Positions 8,152 to 17,082 of a stretch of 64,000 nucleotides of DNA are shown here, piece by piece. The notes under the pieces were generated by a model. That model did not search any database. It worked only from the letters and a program-made list of their open reading frames with translations, and was not told the origin of the DNA. Position numbers and translations under genes: made by a program. The stretch comes from Gammaproteobacteria bacterium (GTDB lineage: Bacteria; Pseudomonadota; Gammaproteobacteria; JAADGQ01), in the NCBI GenBank assembly GCA_015490755.1, contig WFXF01000017.1:24492-88491 (forward strand), in the 5' to 3' direction. Numbering within the stretch: the first letter of the stretch is position 1; each line of letters begins with the position of its first letter.

Positions 8152-9105
8152 ATGACCTACAATAACGTAAAAAGCAACATTGCCAAAACAACAGGCAACA
8201 CCCCGTTAGTGCAGCTCAACAAGATGGCCGCTGGATTAGATGCCACCATTCTCATCAAATGTGAATTTTTTAATCCACTTAACAGCGTTAAAGATCGTAT
8301 CGGCACAGCAATGATTGAAGCCGCTGAGCGTGATGGAAAATTAAATGCCGATTCAGTGATTATCGAACCGACCAGTGGCAACACAGGCATCGCACTGGCT
8401 TTTGTTTGTGCTGCAAAAGGTTACCGCCTGATTCTCACCATGCCTGAAACCATGAGTATGGAACGGCGTATATTGTTGAATATGCTCGGGGCTGAATTAG
8501 TGCTCACCCCCGGCCCGGAAGGAATGCCAGGCGCTATTCGCAAAGCTGAAGAGCTGACTGAAAATACAGAAAATTCATTTATGCCTCAGCAGTTCAATAA
8601 TCCCGCTAACCCTGAAATTCATAGAAAAACAACCGCACAGGAGATCTGGAGCGATACCAGTGGTGAAGTTGATATTATCGTGGCTGGTGTTGGCACAGGC
8701 GGCACTATTACGGGTTGTGGTGAAGTGATCAAAGCAAAAAAAGCTGATGTGAAAGTCGTCGCTGTCGAACCTGCTGACTCTCCTGTACTTTCAGGCGGTC
8801 AACCCGGGCCCCATAAAATTCAAGGCATTGGAGCGGGTTTTATTCCTGGCAACCTGAACACTGACATCATTGATGAAATCATAACCGTCACTAATGAAGA
8901 CTCTTTTGCGGCCTCTAATAAAATGAGTCAATCTGAAGGAATTTTTGGTGGAATTTCATCCGGTGCCAATGTATGGGCAGCAATAGAGTTGGCAAAACGC
9001 CCTGAAAACAAAGACAAAACTATTGTCACTTTTGCACCGAGCTGCGGCGAACGTTACCTCAGCACTGCTTTGGCTGATGCAGCCAGGGCCGCAGTTTCAA
9101 ACTAA
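8152..9105 (+). CDS. cysK: Cysteine synthase A (O-acetylserine sulfhydrylase)
   Basis: A PLP enzyme that makes cysteine from O-acetylserine and sulfide. The 317-aa protein has the PLP-binding lysine in [11 protein letters not shown] (Lys47), the substrate-binding loop [13 protein letters not shown] and [10 protein letters not shown], and the phosphate-binding glycine loop [10 protein letters not shown]. The C-terminal [12 protein letters not shown] is also typical. It resembles CysK more than CysM (TMPETMS and EPTSGNTG context). It is preceded by AAGGA 9 bases before the ATG. With cysH, it gives two steps of sulfur assimilation in this window. Confidence 0.93.
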   Translation: MTYNNVKSNIAKTTGNTPLVQLNKMAAGLDATILIKCEFFNPLNSVKDRIGTAMIEAAERDGKLNADSVIIEPTSGNTGIALAFVCAAKGYRLILTMPETMSMERRILLNMLGAELVLTPGPEGMPGAIRKAEELTENTENSFMPQQFNNPANPEIHRKTTAQEIWSDTSGEVDIIVAGVGTGGTITGCGEVIKAKKADVKVVAVEPADSPVLSGGQPGPHKIQGIGAGFIPGNLNTDIIDEIITVTNEDSFAASNKMSQSEGIFGGISSGANVWAAIELAKRPENKDKTIVTFAPSCGERYLSTALADAARAAVSN

Positions 9106-9150
9106 ATATACTACTGAAGTAAAAACCAATATAAAAAATGCCAAATTAGC

Positions 9151-9179
9151 ATCAAGTGGTAGTCAGACAGCCACTTGAT
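9151..9179. terminator. Possible bidirectional terminator between cysK and leuD
   Basis: A perfect 9-bp inverted repeat (ATCAAGTGG at 9151-9159, CCACTTGAT at 9171-9179) with an 11-base loop lies in the 85-bp gap between two convergent genes. There is no good T tract on either side, so this is a hairpin with likely but unproven terminator activity. Confidence 0.45.
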
Positions 9180-9190
9180 TACTTAATTGA

Positions 9191-9832
9191 TTACGATGTA
9201 AACAACCAAGGCGCATCTTTGCGCCGTTTGGCTTCATAAAGATCAATATCACTCTCATGCTGCAAGGTCAGCGCAATATCATCCAGGCCATTGAGCAAAC
9301 AATATTTACGAAATTCATCGACTTCAAAAAGATAACTCAATCCTGCTGGAGTTGATACAATCTGCTCGGCTAAATTCACTTCCAGTTCATAACCCTCTTC
9401 AGACTCGATTTCTGCAAAAATTTTAGCCACTGTTTCCGCATTCAGCACCACCGGCAAGATGCCATTTTTAAAGCAGTTATTAAAAAAGATATCGGCAAAG
9501 CTCGGGGCAATCACCACGCGAAAGCCATAGTCAAGCAGTGCCCACGGCGCATGTTCACGCGATGAACCACAGCCAAAGTTCTCTCGTGCCAATAAAATTT
9601 GGCCACCTTGATAGCGCTTTTGATTCAATACAAAATCTTTATTCAAAGGGCGGCCACTGTTGTCCTGATCCGGCTCACCAATATCAAGATAGCGCCACTC
9701 ATCAAAAAGATTCGGCCCAAAACCACTGCGTTTGATCGACTTTAAAAACTGTTTTGGAATAATCGCATCGGTATCCACGTTGGCACGATCTAAAGGCACC
9801 ACAATACTTTTTAATGTTTTAAAGGGTTCCAT
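9191..9832 (-). CDS. leuD: 3-isopropylmalate dehydratase small subunit
   Basis: The small subunit of isopropylmalate isomerase in leucine synthesis. The 213-aa length is normal for the proteobacterial type. Characteristic segments are [31 protein letters not shown] and [13 protein letters not shown]. It follows leuC by 15 bp and forms the LeuCD heterodimer with it. Confidence 0.96.
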   Translation of the reverse strand: MEPFKTLKSIVVPLDRANVDTDAIIPKQFLKSIKRSGFGPNLFDEWRYLDIGEPDQDNSGRPLNKDFVLNQKRYQGGQILLARENFGCGSSREHAPWALLDYGFRVVIAPSFADIFFNNCFKNGILPVVLNAETVAKIFAEIESEEGYELEVNLAEQIVSTPAGLSYLFEVDEFRKYCLLNGLDDIALTLQHESDIDLYEAKRRKDAPWLFTS

Positions 9833-9847
9833 ACTCTATCCTCCAGA

Positions 9848-11251
9848 TTATGTGCGACTGACATCAACAAAATGACCAGCAATCGCCGCAGCGGCTGCCA
9901 TCGCAGGGCTGACTAAATGCGTCCGCCCTCCAGCACCTTGCCGTCCTTCAAAATTTCGATTTGAAGTTGAGGCACAGCGCTCACCCGCTTCCAGACGGTC
10001 TGCATTCATTGCCAAACACATCGAGCAACCCGGCTCACGCCATTCAAAACCCGCTTGAATAAAAACTTGATCCAGGCCCTCCTCTTCCGCCTGCTTTTTA
10101 ACCAGACCCGAGCCAGGAACCACCAATGCCAACGTCACATTGTCTGCCACATTTCGGCCTTGAATCACCGCAGCCGCTTCTCGCATATCTTCAATACGTG
10201 AATTGGTGCAGGAACCGATAAAAACTTTATCAATTAATATATCTGTTATTTTAGTATTCGCTTCAAGCCCCATATAAGCCAATGCCACCCGGGTGCTCTC
10301 CTGTTTGACCGCATCACTCATTTCATCAGGATTCGGCACAGATTCATCAACTGCCAATACCATTTCGGGTGATGTGCCCCATGTCACTTGTGGCTTAATT
10401 TCAGCTGCATCAAGCTCAACAATCTGATCAAAATGAGCCGCTGCATCACTATGCAACGTTTTCCACCATGCCACGGCAGAATCCCACTGCTCCGCACTTG
10501 GAGCATAAGGGCGACCCCTGACGTATTCAATCGTCTTGTCATCCACTGCCACCATACCGGCTCGCGCACCTGCTTCAATCGCCATATTACAAACCGTCAT
10601 GCGCCCTTCGATGGAAAGCGCTTCAATCGCATCACCGGCAAATTCAATGGCATAACCCGTACCGCCCGCCGTACCAATTTTTCCGATAGTCGCCAAAACA
10701 ATATCTTTAGCACTCACGCCCTTGCGGGTCTGACCATTGACTCGAATCAACATGTTTTTTGATTTTTTCTGAATCAAACATTGCGTTGCAAGCACATGCT
10801 CCACTTCAGATGTGCCGATGCCAAAAGCCAGCGCACCCAGAGCACCATGTGTTGATGTATGAGAATCACCGCAAACAACGGTCATACCCGGCAGTGTCGC
10901 ACCTTGCTCAGGACCAATAACATGCACAATACCTTGACGTGGATCATTCATATTAAATTCAGTGATACCAAATTCAGAACAGTTTTTGCTCAATGTTTCC
11001 AATTGCAAACGTGCCACAGAGTCAGTAATGCCCTTACTGCGATCCGTTGTCGGAACATTGTGATCTGCGACAGCGAGACTGGCATCACGGCGACGCAGTT
11101 TTCGCCCTGCCATACGCAAACCTTCAAAAGCTTGCGGTGAAGTCACTTCATGCACCAATTGGCGATCAATGTATAAAAGTGAAGCACCATCTTCATCTTC
11201 ACGCACCACATGCGCATCCCATAACTTATCGTAAAGTGTTTTTTCAGTCAT
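9848..11251 (-). CDS. leuC: 3-isopropylmalate dehydratase large subunit
   Basis: The aconitase-family catalytic subunit of leucine synthesis, 467 aa. The [4Fe-4S] cysteines are visible in the [17 protein letters not shown] segment and in [22 protein letters not shown] and [12 protein letters not shown] are also diagnostic. The start has GGAGGAAC just upstream. Only about 17 bp upstream of the ATG the sequence becomes the truncated end of an opposing LysR gene, so the promoter must lie within or beyond that remnant. leuB is not here but 49 kb away. Confidence 0.96.
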   Translation of the reverse strand: MTEKTLYDKLWDAHVVREDEDGASLLYIDRQLVHEVTSPQAFEGLRMAGRKLRRRDASLAVADHNVPTTDRSKGITDSVARLQLETLSKNCSEFGITEFNMNDPRQGIVHVIGPEQGATLPGMTVVCGDSHTSTHGALGALAFGIGTSEVEHVLATQCLIQKKSKNMLIRVNGQTRKGVSAKDIVLATIGKIGTAGGTGYAIEFAGDAIEALSIEGRMTVCNMAIEAGARAGMVAVDDKTIEYVRGRPYAPSAEQWDSAVAWWKTLHSDAAAHFDQIVELDAAEIKPQVTWGTSPEMVLAVDESVPNPDEMSDAVKQESTRVALAYMGLEANTKITDILIDKVFIGSCTNSRIEDMREAAAVIQGRNVADNVTLALVVPGSGLVKKQAEEEGLDQVFIQAGFEWREPGCSMCLAMNADRLEAGERCASTSNRNFEGRQGAGGRTHLVSPAMAAAAAIAGHFVDVSRT

Positions 11252-11268
11252 TGATTGTTCCTCCTTTT

Positions 11269-11514
11269 GGAATCACACTGAATGTGATGCTGGAAACAAA
11301 TAATCTGGAAACAATTAAAATGATGGTTTCGATTGGGCTATGCTGGAGTGTTCTGCCTGAAACCATGCTTGATAAAACCATCTGCGTCCACTCTATGGAA
11401 GATATTGTTATTACACGCACATTAGGCATCGTCCATCACAAGGAACGAACACTCTCCAATGCGGCGAACGCATTTATAAAGTTGTTAAAATTAAAGCAAG
11501 AGACCACCCATTAA
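11269..11514 (+). pseudogene. C-terminal fragment of a LysR-type regulator, divergent from leuC
   Basis: The plus-strand frame from 11269 reads NVMLETNNLETIKMMVSIGL and then CWSVLPETMLDK, RTLGIVHHKERTLSNAANAF and a normal stop at 11512-11514. This is the end of a LysR effector-binding domain: the ETIKMMVSxGLGWSVLP block and the RTLGxVHHxxRTLSNAA block. The N-terminal DNA-binding domain and roughly 200 residues are missing, and the frame runs into leuC. Many gammaproteobacteria carry an intact LysR gene divergent from leuC, so this is most simply a 5' deletion of that regulator. Confidence 0.7.
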
Positions 11515-11550
11515 GGAAGGTGGATCGAGTGCCAAAAACACTGAAAATAC

Positions 11551-11862
11551 TTAATTCTCATCGTCGGTCTCCTTTTCTCCAATCCAGCCCGCCTCTTTGG
11601 CGCGAACAATCGCAGCAGCGTGGATCCGATCATGGCGCTCACGCAGATCCGCTGGCAAACTGCTGACCATGCAGCCGTACTTATCCCACTCGTCATTAAC
11701 CTTATTCAACAGGGTATCGATACGTCCAAGGTTCCACCCTTCACAAGTTTCTGTTTCAGGAAGAACCCCAAAAACCCAAGCATCACGAACCAACTTTCCA
11801 ATAGTGGTCATACCACCATTTACATCTTTATCAATTCCCACATAGGTGTCTGGTCTTGTCAT
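11551..11862 (-). CDS. Conserved-looking protein of unknown function (103 aa)
   Basis: I do not recognise a named domain. The protein is soluble, rich in charged residues, with four Trp, and begins MTRPDTYVGIDKDVNGGMTT. A central stretch DAWVFGVLPETETCEGWNL precedes a helical C-terminal half and an acidic end (EKETDDEN). The coding case is good: AAGG stands 6 bases before the ATG and the composition is protein-like. It lies on the same strand as the SulP-parA-small gene unit, but 194 bp downstream with a 63-bp inverted repeat between. It could be a fourth member of that unit. Confidence 0.7.
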   Translation of the reverse strand: MTRPDTYVGIDKDVNGGMTTIGKLVRDAWVFGVLPETETCEGWNLGRIDTLLNKVNDEWDKYGCMVSSLPADLRERHDRIHAAAIVRAKEAGWIGEKETDDEN

Positions 11863-11997
11863 ATTTTACCTTTTAAAAATAGAAAAGCCCCCAATCCAGC
11901 AAGCAGAGACTTATTTCATATTACTACTATCTATTTAACTTTCACTACATTTAACAAACGATTATCTATCAAATAAGACTCACTATTTCACTGATCC

Positions 11998-12060
11998 CTA
12001 GGAGCCTGTCCGAGAATGAAAAGTCTACTGCGGAAAATCCATTCTCGGACAGCCTCCTAG
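11998..12060. repeat. 63-bp palindromic element with CTAG ends
   Basis: The arms CTAGGAGCCTGTCCGAGAAT (11998-12017) and the facing copy at 12040-12060 are complementary over 21 bp with one mismatch. A 21-base spacer separates them. Both ends carry CTAG. The right end overlaps the stop codon of the small gene at 12057-12236. The size and perfect ends suggest a REP/MITE-type mobile repeat rather than a terminator, as there is no T tract. Confidence 0.8.
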
Positions 12061-12236
12061 TCTGGCCAAACACGTCTTGGAAAAAATTCTGGCGATACTG
12101 CCTGCACCTTAGTCGCCACATCCGCTGAGACTGAAGGAGCTTTAACCGCTCTGGTAACTGGCACAACGTCCTCTGGCTGCTTTGATTTAGCCTTACGCAC
12201 ACTGCTTGCTAATTTAGAACCAACTTTTTTTTTCAT
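12057..12236 (-). CDS. 59-aa basic protein, candidate ParA adaptor (McdB-like)
   Basis: A gene shorter than the usual ORF cut-off. Its ATG overlaps the parA stop codon (ATGA). The product starts MKKKVGSKLASSVRKAKSKQ, is Lys/Arg-rich at the N-terminus and low-complexity (Val/Ala/Ser/Pro) in the middle, and ends FFPRRVWPD. A short protein made directly after a ParA ATPase, with a positively charged N-terminus, is what is expected of a ParA-stimulating cargo adaptor. A C-terminal Trp is a reported feature of alpha-type McdB proteins that position carboxysomes. The McdB relation is inference from size, context and the C-terminal motif. No carboxysome gene is in the window. Confidence 0.7.
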   Translation of the reverse strand: MKKKVGSKLASSVRKAKSKQPEDVVPVTRAVKAPSVSADVATKVQAVSPEFFPRRVWPD

Positions 12237-12871
12237 GATTTCAATATCTCCTCTATGAGAGCATCAACTTCCTGCGAGGCGGGCTCACCGCGTTTCCCCA
12301 TGCAGTATACACTCGATCCTTCTAAAGCTGAATTTCGGTAGACGGCACGCCGCCGCAGACAACTATCCAACGCAGGAATATCAAACTCTTCTAACGCTTG
12401 GCGCATCCCTCTGGATATTGCACTGCGTGGCTCTAATTGATTAACCAAAATATAAGGTTGCAACTCATCATTGTAAATCTTCACCTGCTCAATAGCCTCT
12501 GCAAGGCGAACACTGGCCCACAGGTCTACGGGAGAAGGCAAAATTGGAATAAGCACTTTATCAGATACAGTCATTGCCTTCTGTGCCACTCCTGTTTCAA
12601 GGGTCGGCGGACAGTCAACCACCAAATACTGATAATCTTCACCTATTCGTTTAATCTCTCTTGGTAAATTACTTGTAATGGAGATAACCGATACAGGAAA
12701 AGGGTTTTCATCAGGCGATAAACCTGCCCACTGACCGGCTGACCCTTGTGGATCAGCATCAATGATAAGAGTACGCCCTCGCTTTGAAAGCCCCACGGCA
12801 AGATTCATACTCAATGTGGTTTTACCCGTACCACCTTTCTGATTCGCCACCGAAAAAACCTGAGACAACAT
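12233..12871 (-). CDS. ParA/MinD-family ATPase, possibly McdA-like
   Basis: A 212-aa member of the ParA superfamily. It has the deviant Walker A KGGTGKTT (residues 12-19), with the signature lysine at the start. Further motifs are the A' box LIIDADPQGSAGQW and Walker B YLVVDCPPT. It lacks the N-terminal DNA-binding domain of plasmid type Ia ParA. Such short ATPases form nucleoid-bound gradients that position cargo such as chromosomes, chemotaxis clusters or carboxysomes. No parB or parS is seen. It follows the SulP gene by 41 bp and overlaps a 59-aa basic protein, its probable partner. This is therefore not the chromosomal parAB locus. Confidence 0.9.
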   Translation of the reverse strand: MLSQVFSVANQKGGTGKTTLSMNLAVGLSKRGRTLIIDADPQGSAGQWAGLSPDENPFPVSVISITSNLPREIKRIGEDYQYLVVDCPPTLETGVAQKAMTVSDKVLIPILPSPVDLWASVRLAEAIEQVKIYNDELQPYILVNQLEPRSAISRGMRQALEEFDIPALDSCLRRRAVYRNSALEGSSVYCMGKRGEPASQEVDALIEEILKS

Positions 12872-12912
12872 TTATACGCACCCTTATTTAACTAAACAAA
12901 GCTCTTTGTCGC

Positions 12913-15180
12913 CTAACCGTTATTTGGCTGGTTATTACATGAACTATTAAATGTTTCAGTCAAGACAAACAATAATGAAATTTCATCTGCATTGGCTAAT
13001 GACTGATCTTTTCTAAAAGCAAGCATAACACCATTACGCACCTCAAGATAACAGTCATCATATTTCGCCATAAAATCCATTAGCGCCGGTGAAATACAAG
13101 AAAGTGGATCGGTTCCATCTTTTGCAAAAAGGCGGTACTTTTCTGCAAATACATTCCTGTAAGGCAACTCAACTTCTTCATAATCGACCAGATACCGCTC
13201 CAGATAGTAGCCAGGCGTGATTACCATATCTGGCACATCAAGGTTTGAATCCGCGATATAGCTCGAGGTAATAATCGTGTGCCAATGTTTAGAATAGTAA
13301 TCAGGTGCAGAGGTATGACTGTAATCATACAAACGCACATTTGCTCCATGGTACTCACCAAACATTGTATTACATGCTTCTTTATCAGCACCGCGACGCA
13401 AATATACGAAGCCTTCAGAGTTCAGGATACTAACCGCTTCTGCATTAAAGTCCAATTTATAATGCTGTGATAAAAGCTCTATTTGTACTTCTCTATCACT
13501 ACGATGAACTTGCTCTTTAGCCAAGATAGTATCTTGCATACGAGCAGCCAAAGAATGCTTGGTAAACTGGATAAAGTTTTCAACACCAATTAGTTCAAAA
13601 GCACGCCCATCACGTACACATTCCTCCTGAAATTGTTGTAAATACTCCATCGCAGTATGATCAATAATACGCCCGGACTCAGTAACAATCAGCGTCACAC
13701 CCTCTTTATCTGGCAAGCTTGAAAGCAATTTATCCAGCGGCAACAAATTAAAGCAAACCAGTGACGAAATGGTTATTTCATAATGCCTAATGCCATTTCG
13801 CTCCAGCTCTTTTACCTTAATTACAGGTGAAGTAAATAAGCTCTTCAGGTTACCCCATAGCAGACAACACGAACGCTGCATACTCAAGCGGCCCGACAAT
13901 ACATAACGAAATGATGGTGTCAATAAATACAACAGCATCAATACCTCCGCCGCAACCCCGATGAGAATACCCGATAAAAGGTCAGTACCAAGAATCGCAA
14001 CAACCGTAATCACAAAAATAATCAGTTGGTCACGACCAACCTCATAAGTTTTCGTGAATACTTTATATTCACACAGTTTCCAACCAACATAGATCAAAAT
14101 CGATGCAATTGCAGCCAGCGGCACCATCGCAATCACATCAGCTGCCACAAACAAGAATATCAGTAAGAATATGGCGTTATAAAAATTCGCCCATAAAGTA
14201 CGACCACCAGCATCGATATTGGTACGACTTTTAATTCCGCCAGGAATAATGGTTAAACCCCCAAAGATACTAGACAGTGAGTTAGATATACCCATTGCAC
14301 GCAGGGTAACATTGGGATCAGACTTACGCTGGAACGGATCAATTTTATCCACAGCCTTAATCGTTGCCAGCGATTCAACACCATCGATCAACGTTAATGT
14401 AATCACCACAATCAAAATACCCCACCATAATTCAGGCCGGGTAAAAACTTCCCCAAAAGCCGGCATTGTAATACCACCTTCCAAAATACTATCCGGCATC
14501 GTAATCAAATGCTTCGCTTCAAGCCCAAAAAAGTAGGCCAGAAAGACACCAAGTACGGTCACAAATAATGGCGGCGGTACTTTACGCATCCACATATGTT
14601 TTGACTTGCTCAGATAAAAAATCAAAAAGAGGCTAAGTGTGCCAATAAACAGTACACTCCACTCAATCTGTAGAAAGGCTTCTGGCAGCTTAGCAATAGA
14701 TCCGAGCATAGTTTCAGAAGCCGGCATAATCGCTCCCATCAACGCGGGAATCTGTTTGATAATGATAATGAGTCCAATGGCCGCGAGCATCGCCTCGACC
14801 ACCGTCACCGGTAGAAATATTGCATACCTTCCCGCCTTGAAAAAGGCGAGCAGTATCTGAAGCAGTCCTGTGAGGCAAATGGCCACCAATAACAATGGGT
14901 AACCTTCAGCAAGATCTCCTCCCCCTAGCATCAACATGCCAGCTAATAGTGCAGGTGCAAGACCAGCGGCTGGACCACTGATAGTGACATAGGCACCACC
15001 CAGAAAAGGAAAGATGAGACCTGCAATAATGGCAGAGATCACCCCTGTAACCGGTGGTGCACCAGAAGCAATAGCAATTCCGAGTGAAAGCGGCAATGAG
15101 ACAAGCGCAACTTGCATCCCCGCCAACAAGTCAAAGCGCCAGTGTTTTAAACCCTTAATACCATTTTGCGGGGCTTCCAT
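12913..15180 (-). CDS. SulP-family anion transporter with STAS and extra C-terminal domain
   Basis: An inner-membrane anion transporter, probably for sulfate or bicarbonate. About the first 420 of 755 residues are the SulP transmembrane domain, with the landmark LVSLPLSLGIAIASGAPPV, GPAAGLAPAL and later FGGLTIIPGGIKSRTN. A STAS-like region follows at about 460-570 (ITISSLVCFNLLPLDKLL, SGRIIDHTAMEYL). The remaining 180 residues exceed a normal SulP protein. They include GEYHGANVRLYDYSHTS and DCYLEVRNGVMLAFRK, faintly like DUF3137 domains. The gene is the first of an apparent operon with parA and the small adaptor. Substrate is not decided by sequence alone. Confidence 0.88.
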   Translation of the reverse strand: MEAPQNGIKGLKHWRFDLLAGMQVALVSLPLSLGIAIASGAPPVTGVISAIIAGLIFPFLGGAYVTISGPAAGLAPALLAGMLMLGGGDLAEGYPLLLVAICLTGLLQILLAFFKAGRYAIFLPVTVVEAMLAAIGLIIIIKQIPALMGAIMPASETMLGSIAKLPEAFLQIEWSVLFIGTLSLFLIFYLSKSKHMWMRKVPPPLFVTVLGVFLAYFFGLEAKHLITMPDSILEGGITMPAFGEVFTRPELWWGILIVVITLTLIDGVESLATIKAVDKIDPFQRKSDPNVTLRAMGISNSLSSIFGGLTIIPGGIKSRTNIDAGGRTLWANFYNAIFLLIFLFVAADVIAMVPLAAIASILIYVGWKLCEYKVFTKTYEVGRDQLIIFVITVVAILGTDLLSGILIGVAAEVLMLLYLLTPSFRYVLSGRLSMQRSCCLLWGNLKSLFTSPVIKVKELERNGIRHYEITISSLVCFNLLPLDKLLSSLPDKEGVTLIVTESGRIIDHTAMEYLQQFQEECVRDGRAFELIGVENFIQFTKHSLAARMQDTILAKEQVHRSDREVQIELLSQHYKLDFNAEAVSILNSEGFVYLRRGADKEACNTMFGEYHGANVRLYDYSHTSAPDYYSKHWHTIITSSYIADSNLDVPDMVITPGYYLERYLVDYEEVELPYRNVFAEKYRLFAKDGTDPLSCISPALMDFMAKYDDCYLEVRNGVMLAFRKDQSLANADEISLLFVLTETFNSSCNNQPNNG

Positions 15181-15256
15181 ATACCTTATACCTCAAAGCT
15201 CATATCACAGCAGTGTGACACACCTGCCATTAAACTCCAGTTCAAACAATCCCAAT

Positions 15257-15303
15257 AGGCGCAGAGCTTACCTGGTAACAATTGAGATCGTTTGAGCCAA
15301 AGG
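15257..15303. repeat. Second, partial copy of the 0.9-kb inverted-repeat element
   Basis: The segment AGGCGCAGAGCTTACCTGGT continuing to TTGAGATCGTTTGAGCC (15282-15298) matches the reverse complement of the loop and left arm at about 901-940. It also continues into an AAAGGAAATCTATACG tail resembling the right arm. Only half the palindrome is present. It lies in the 127-bp gap between the SulP start and the ychF stop and abuts the ychF stop codon. Confidence 0.7.
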
Positions 15304-15307
15304 AAAT

Positions 15308-16399
15308 CTATACGTTAAATCTAAAGTGCATCACATCACCATTTTGAATGATGTACTCTTTACCTTCCAGACGCCATTTACCAGCCTCTTTCGCGCCCGC
15401 TTCACCTTTACCTTCAATATAATCATCATAAGCGATCACTTCCGCCCGGATAAAGCCTTTCTCAAAATCAGTATGTATGACACCTGCACCTTGCGGAGCC
15501 GTTGCACCGACCTTCACTGTCCAGGCACGCACTTCTTTGACCCCTGCTGTAAAATAAGTCTGTAAACCAAGCAAATCATGCCCTGCACGAATCACACGGT
15601 TTAAACCAGGCTCTTTCAAACCTAAATCCGCCAAAAACTCCTCTTTTTCTTCATCATTCAACTCAACAATTTCTGATTCAATCGAAGCACAAACCGGCAC
15701 AACAACTGAATTCTCCTCTTTTGCCAATGCTTGAACTTGCTCAAGATAAGGGTTGTTTTCAAAACCATCCTCTGCAACGTTCGCAATATACATTGTTGGT
15801 TTGGTTGTTAATAACTGATACTCTCTGAGCTTCAGCCACTCACTCTCATCCAGATCCATTGATCGCACAAATTTACCTTCATCAAGGTGCGATTGCACTT
15901 TTTCAAACAAGGCTTTCAATGCCAGCGCTTTTTTATCACCACTTTTTGAATTTTTTTGAGCGCGCACCAGAGCTTTACCAATTGACTCAAGATCAGCCAA
16001 TGCAAGCTCAGTATTGATCACATCGATATCATCTAACGGTGATACTTTTCCAGAGACATGAATCACATCATCATCTTCAAAACATCGCACCACATGAGCA
16101 ATCGCCTGGGTCTCACGAATATTTGCCAAAAATTTGTTACCCAACCCTTCGCCTTTAGAAGCACCGGCAACCAGACCGGCTATATCAACAAACTCCATGG
16201 TAGCTGGCAATACGCGCTCTGGCTTAACAATTTCAGCCAATGCATCCAAGCGTGAATCAGGCATGGGAACAACACCCACGTTGGGCTCAATGGTACAGAA
16301 AGGGTAATTTTCTGCTTGAATTCCCGCTTGGGTTAACGCATTAAACAGGGTTGATTTGCCTACATTTGGTAAACCCACTATTCCACATTTAAATCCCAT
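15308..16399 (-). CDS. ychF: Ribosome-binding ATPase YchF
   Basis: A universally conserved Obg-family P-loop protein that hydrolyses ATP and binds ribosomes; involved in translation and stress responses. The 363-aa length is standard. The P-loop [15 protein letters not shown] (residues 8-22) is followed by [15 protein letters not shown] and the [17 protein letters not shown] switch region. A C-terminal TGS domain ends with MHFRFNV. It is 25 bp downstream of pth, as in many gammaproteobacteria. Confidence 0.97.
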   Translation of the reverse strand: MGFKCGIVGLPNVGKSTLFNALTQAGIQAENYPFCTIEPNVGVVPMPDSRLDALAEIVKPERVLPATMEFVDIAGLVAGASKGEGLGNKFLANIRETQAIAHVVRCFEDDDVIHVSGKVSPLDDIDVINTELALADLESIGKALVRAQKNSKSGDKKALALKALFEKVQSHLDEGKFVRSMDLDESEWLKLREYQLLTTKPTMYIANVAEDGFENNPYLEQVQALAKEENSVVVPVCASIESEIVELNDEEKEEFLADLGLKEPGLNRVIRAGHDLLGLQTYFTAGVKEVRAWTVKVGATAPQGAGVIHTDFEKGFIRAEVIAYDDYIEGKGEAGAKEAGKWRLEGKEYIIQNGDVMHFRFNV

Positions 16400-16424
16400 A
16401 ATACTCCCCCGTTTATAACCTGCC

Positions 16425-17000
16425 TTATTTTGGCGTATGTAATTGATTCATCGCCTTTTGCAATCCATCTTTTAATAATAATGGCAATATATCGCAAGCA
16501 TTATGAATTGCCTTATCAAATATTTCTCTCTCTTGTACATTAGGCCGACCCAAAACATAATTAGTTACTTGCTCTTTACGCCCTGGGTGACCAATTCCCA
16601 TCCGTATTCGTAAAAACTCTTTTGAGCTAAAAACTGCTGTAATATTTCGCAGACCATTATGGCCACCATCTCCTCCCCCCTTCTTCAAACGCACCTCTCC
16701 CACAGGAAGATCAAGCTCATCATGTATAACTAAAATACGCTCTAGAGGTATTTTGTAAAAGTTGGAGAGCGCCAAAACGGATTGGCCACTTCGATTCATA
16801 AAAGTTGCAGGCTTTAATAACCAAATAATATGCCCATTCACAGAAATTTGACATAACAAACCAAAAAACTTTTTTTCAGTTTTAAAACAGACATGGTGTT
16901 GGCGAGCTAACTCATCAATACACCAAAAGCCAATATTGTGACGAGTTTTCTCATACTCTGGCCCTGGATTTCCAAGCCCAACGATCAGATCAATATCCAA
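16425..17000 (-). CDS. pth: Peptidyl-tRNA hydrolase
   Basis: Releases tRNA from peptidyl-tRNA dropped by stalled ribosomes. The 191-aa protein has the catalytic His motif [18 protein letters not shown], the FMNRSG segment with its conserved Asn, the [17 protein letters not shown] motif with the catalytic Asp, and GGHNGLRNI. All active-site residues are present. It lies between rplY (82 bp, with a terminator in between) and ychF. Confidence 0.97.
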   Translation of the reverse strand: MDIDLIVGLGNPGPEYEKTRHNIGFWCIDELARQHHVCFKTEKKFFGLLCQISVNGHIIWLLKPATFMNRSGQSVLALSNFYKIPLERILVIHDELDLPVGEVRLKKGGGDGGHNGLRNITAVFSSKEFLRIRMGIGHPGRKEQVTNYVLGRPNVQEREIFDKAIHNACDILPLLLKDGLQKAMNQLHTPK

Positions 17001-17021
17001 AACTTTGTAACCTTAATACAC

Positions 17022-17060
17022 AAAACAAAACGGCGGGAAACCTTTCAGCCACCCGCCGTT
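17022..17060 (-). terminator. Terminator between rplY and pth
   Basis: A 9-bp stem (AACGGCGGG at 17029-17037 with CCCGCCGTT at 17052-17060) encloses a 14-base loop. On the minus strand it is followed by TTTTGTTTTG. This is a good rho-independent terminator or attenuator after rplY. Confidence 0.8.
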
Positions 17061-17082
17061 ACATAGTCAAAGAGAGTATAAC

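Noticed and set aside
11969..12202. 77-codon minus-strand frame
   Set aside because: It reads the ParA-adaptor gene out of phase and runs through the 63-bp palindrome. The ATGA-coupled 59-aa frame is far better supported.
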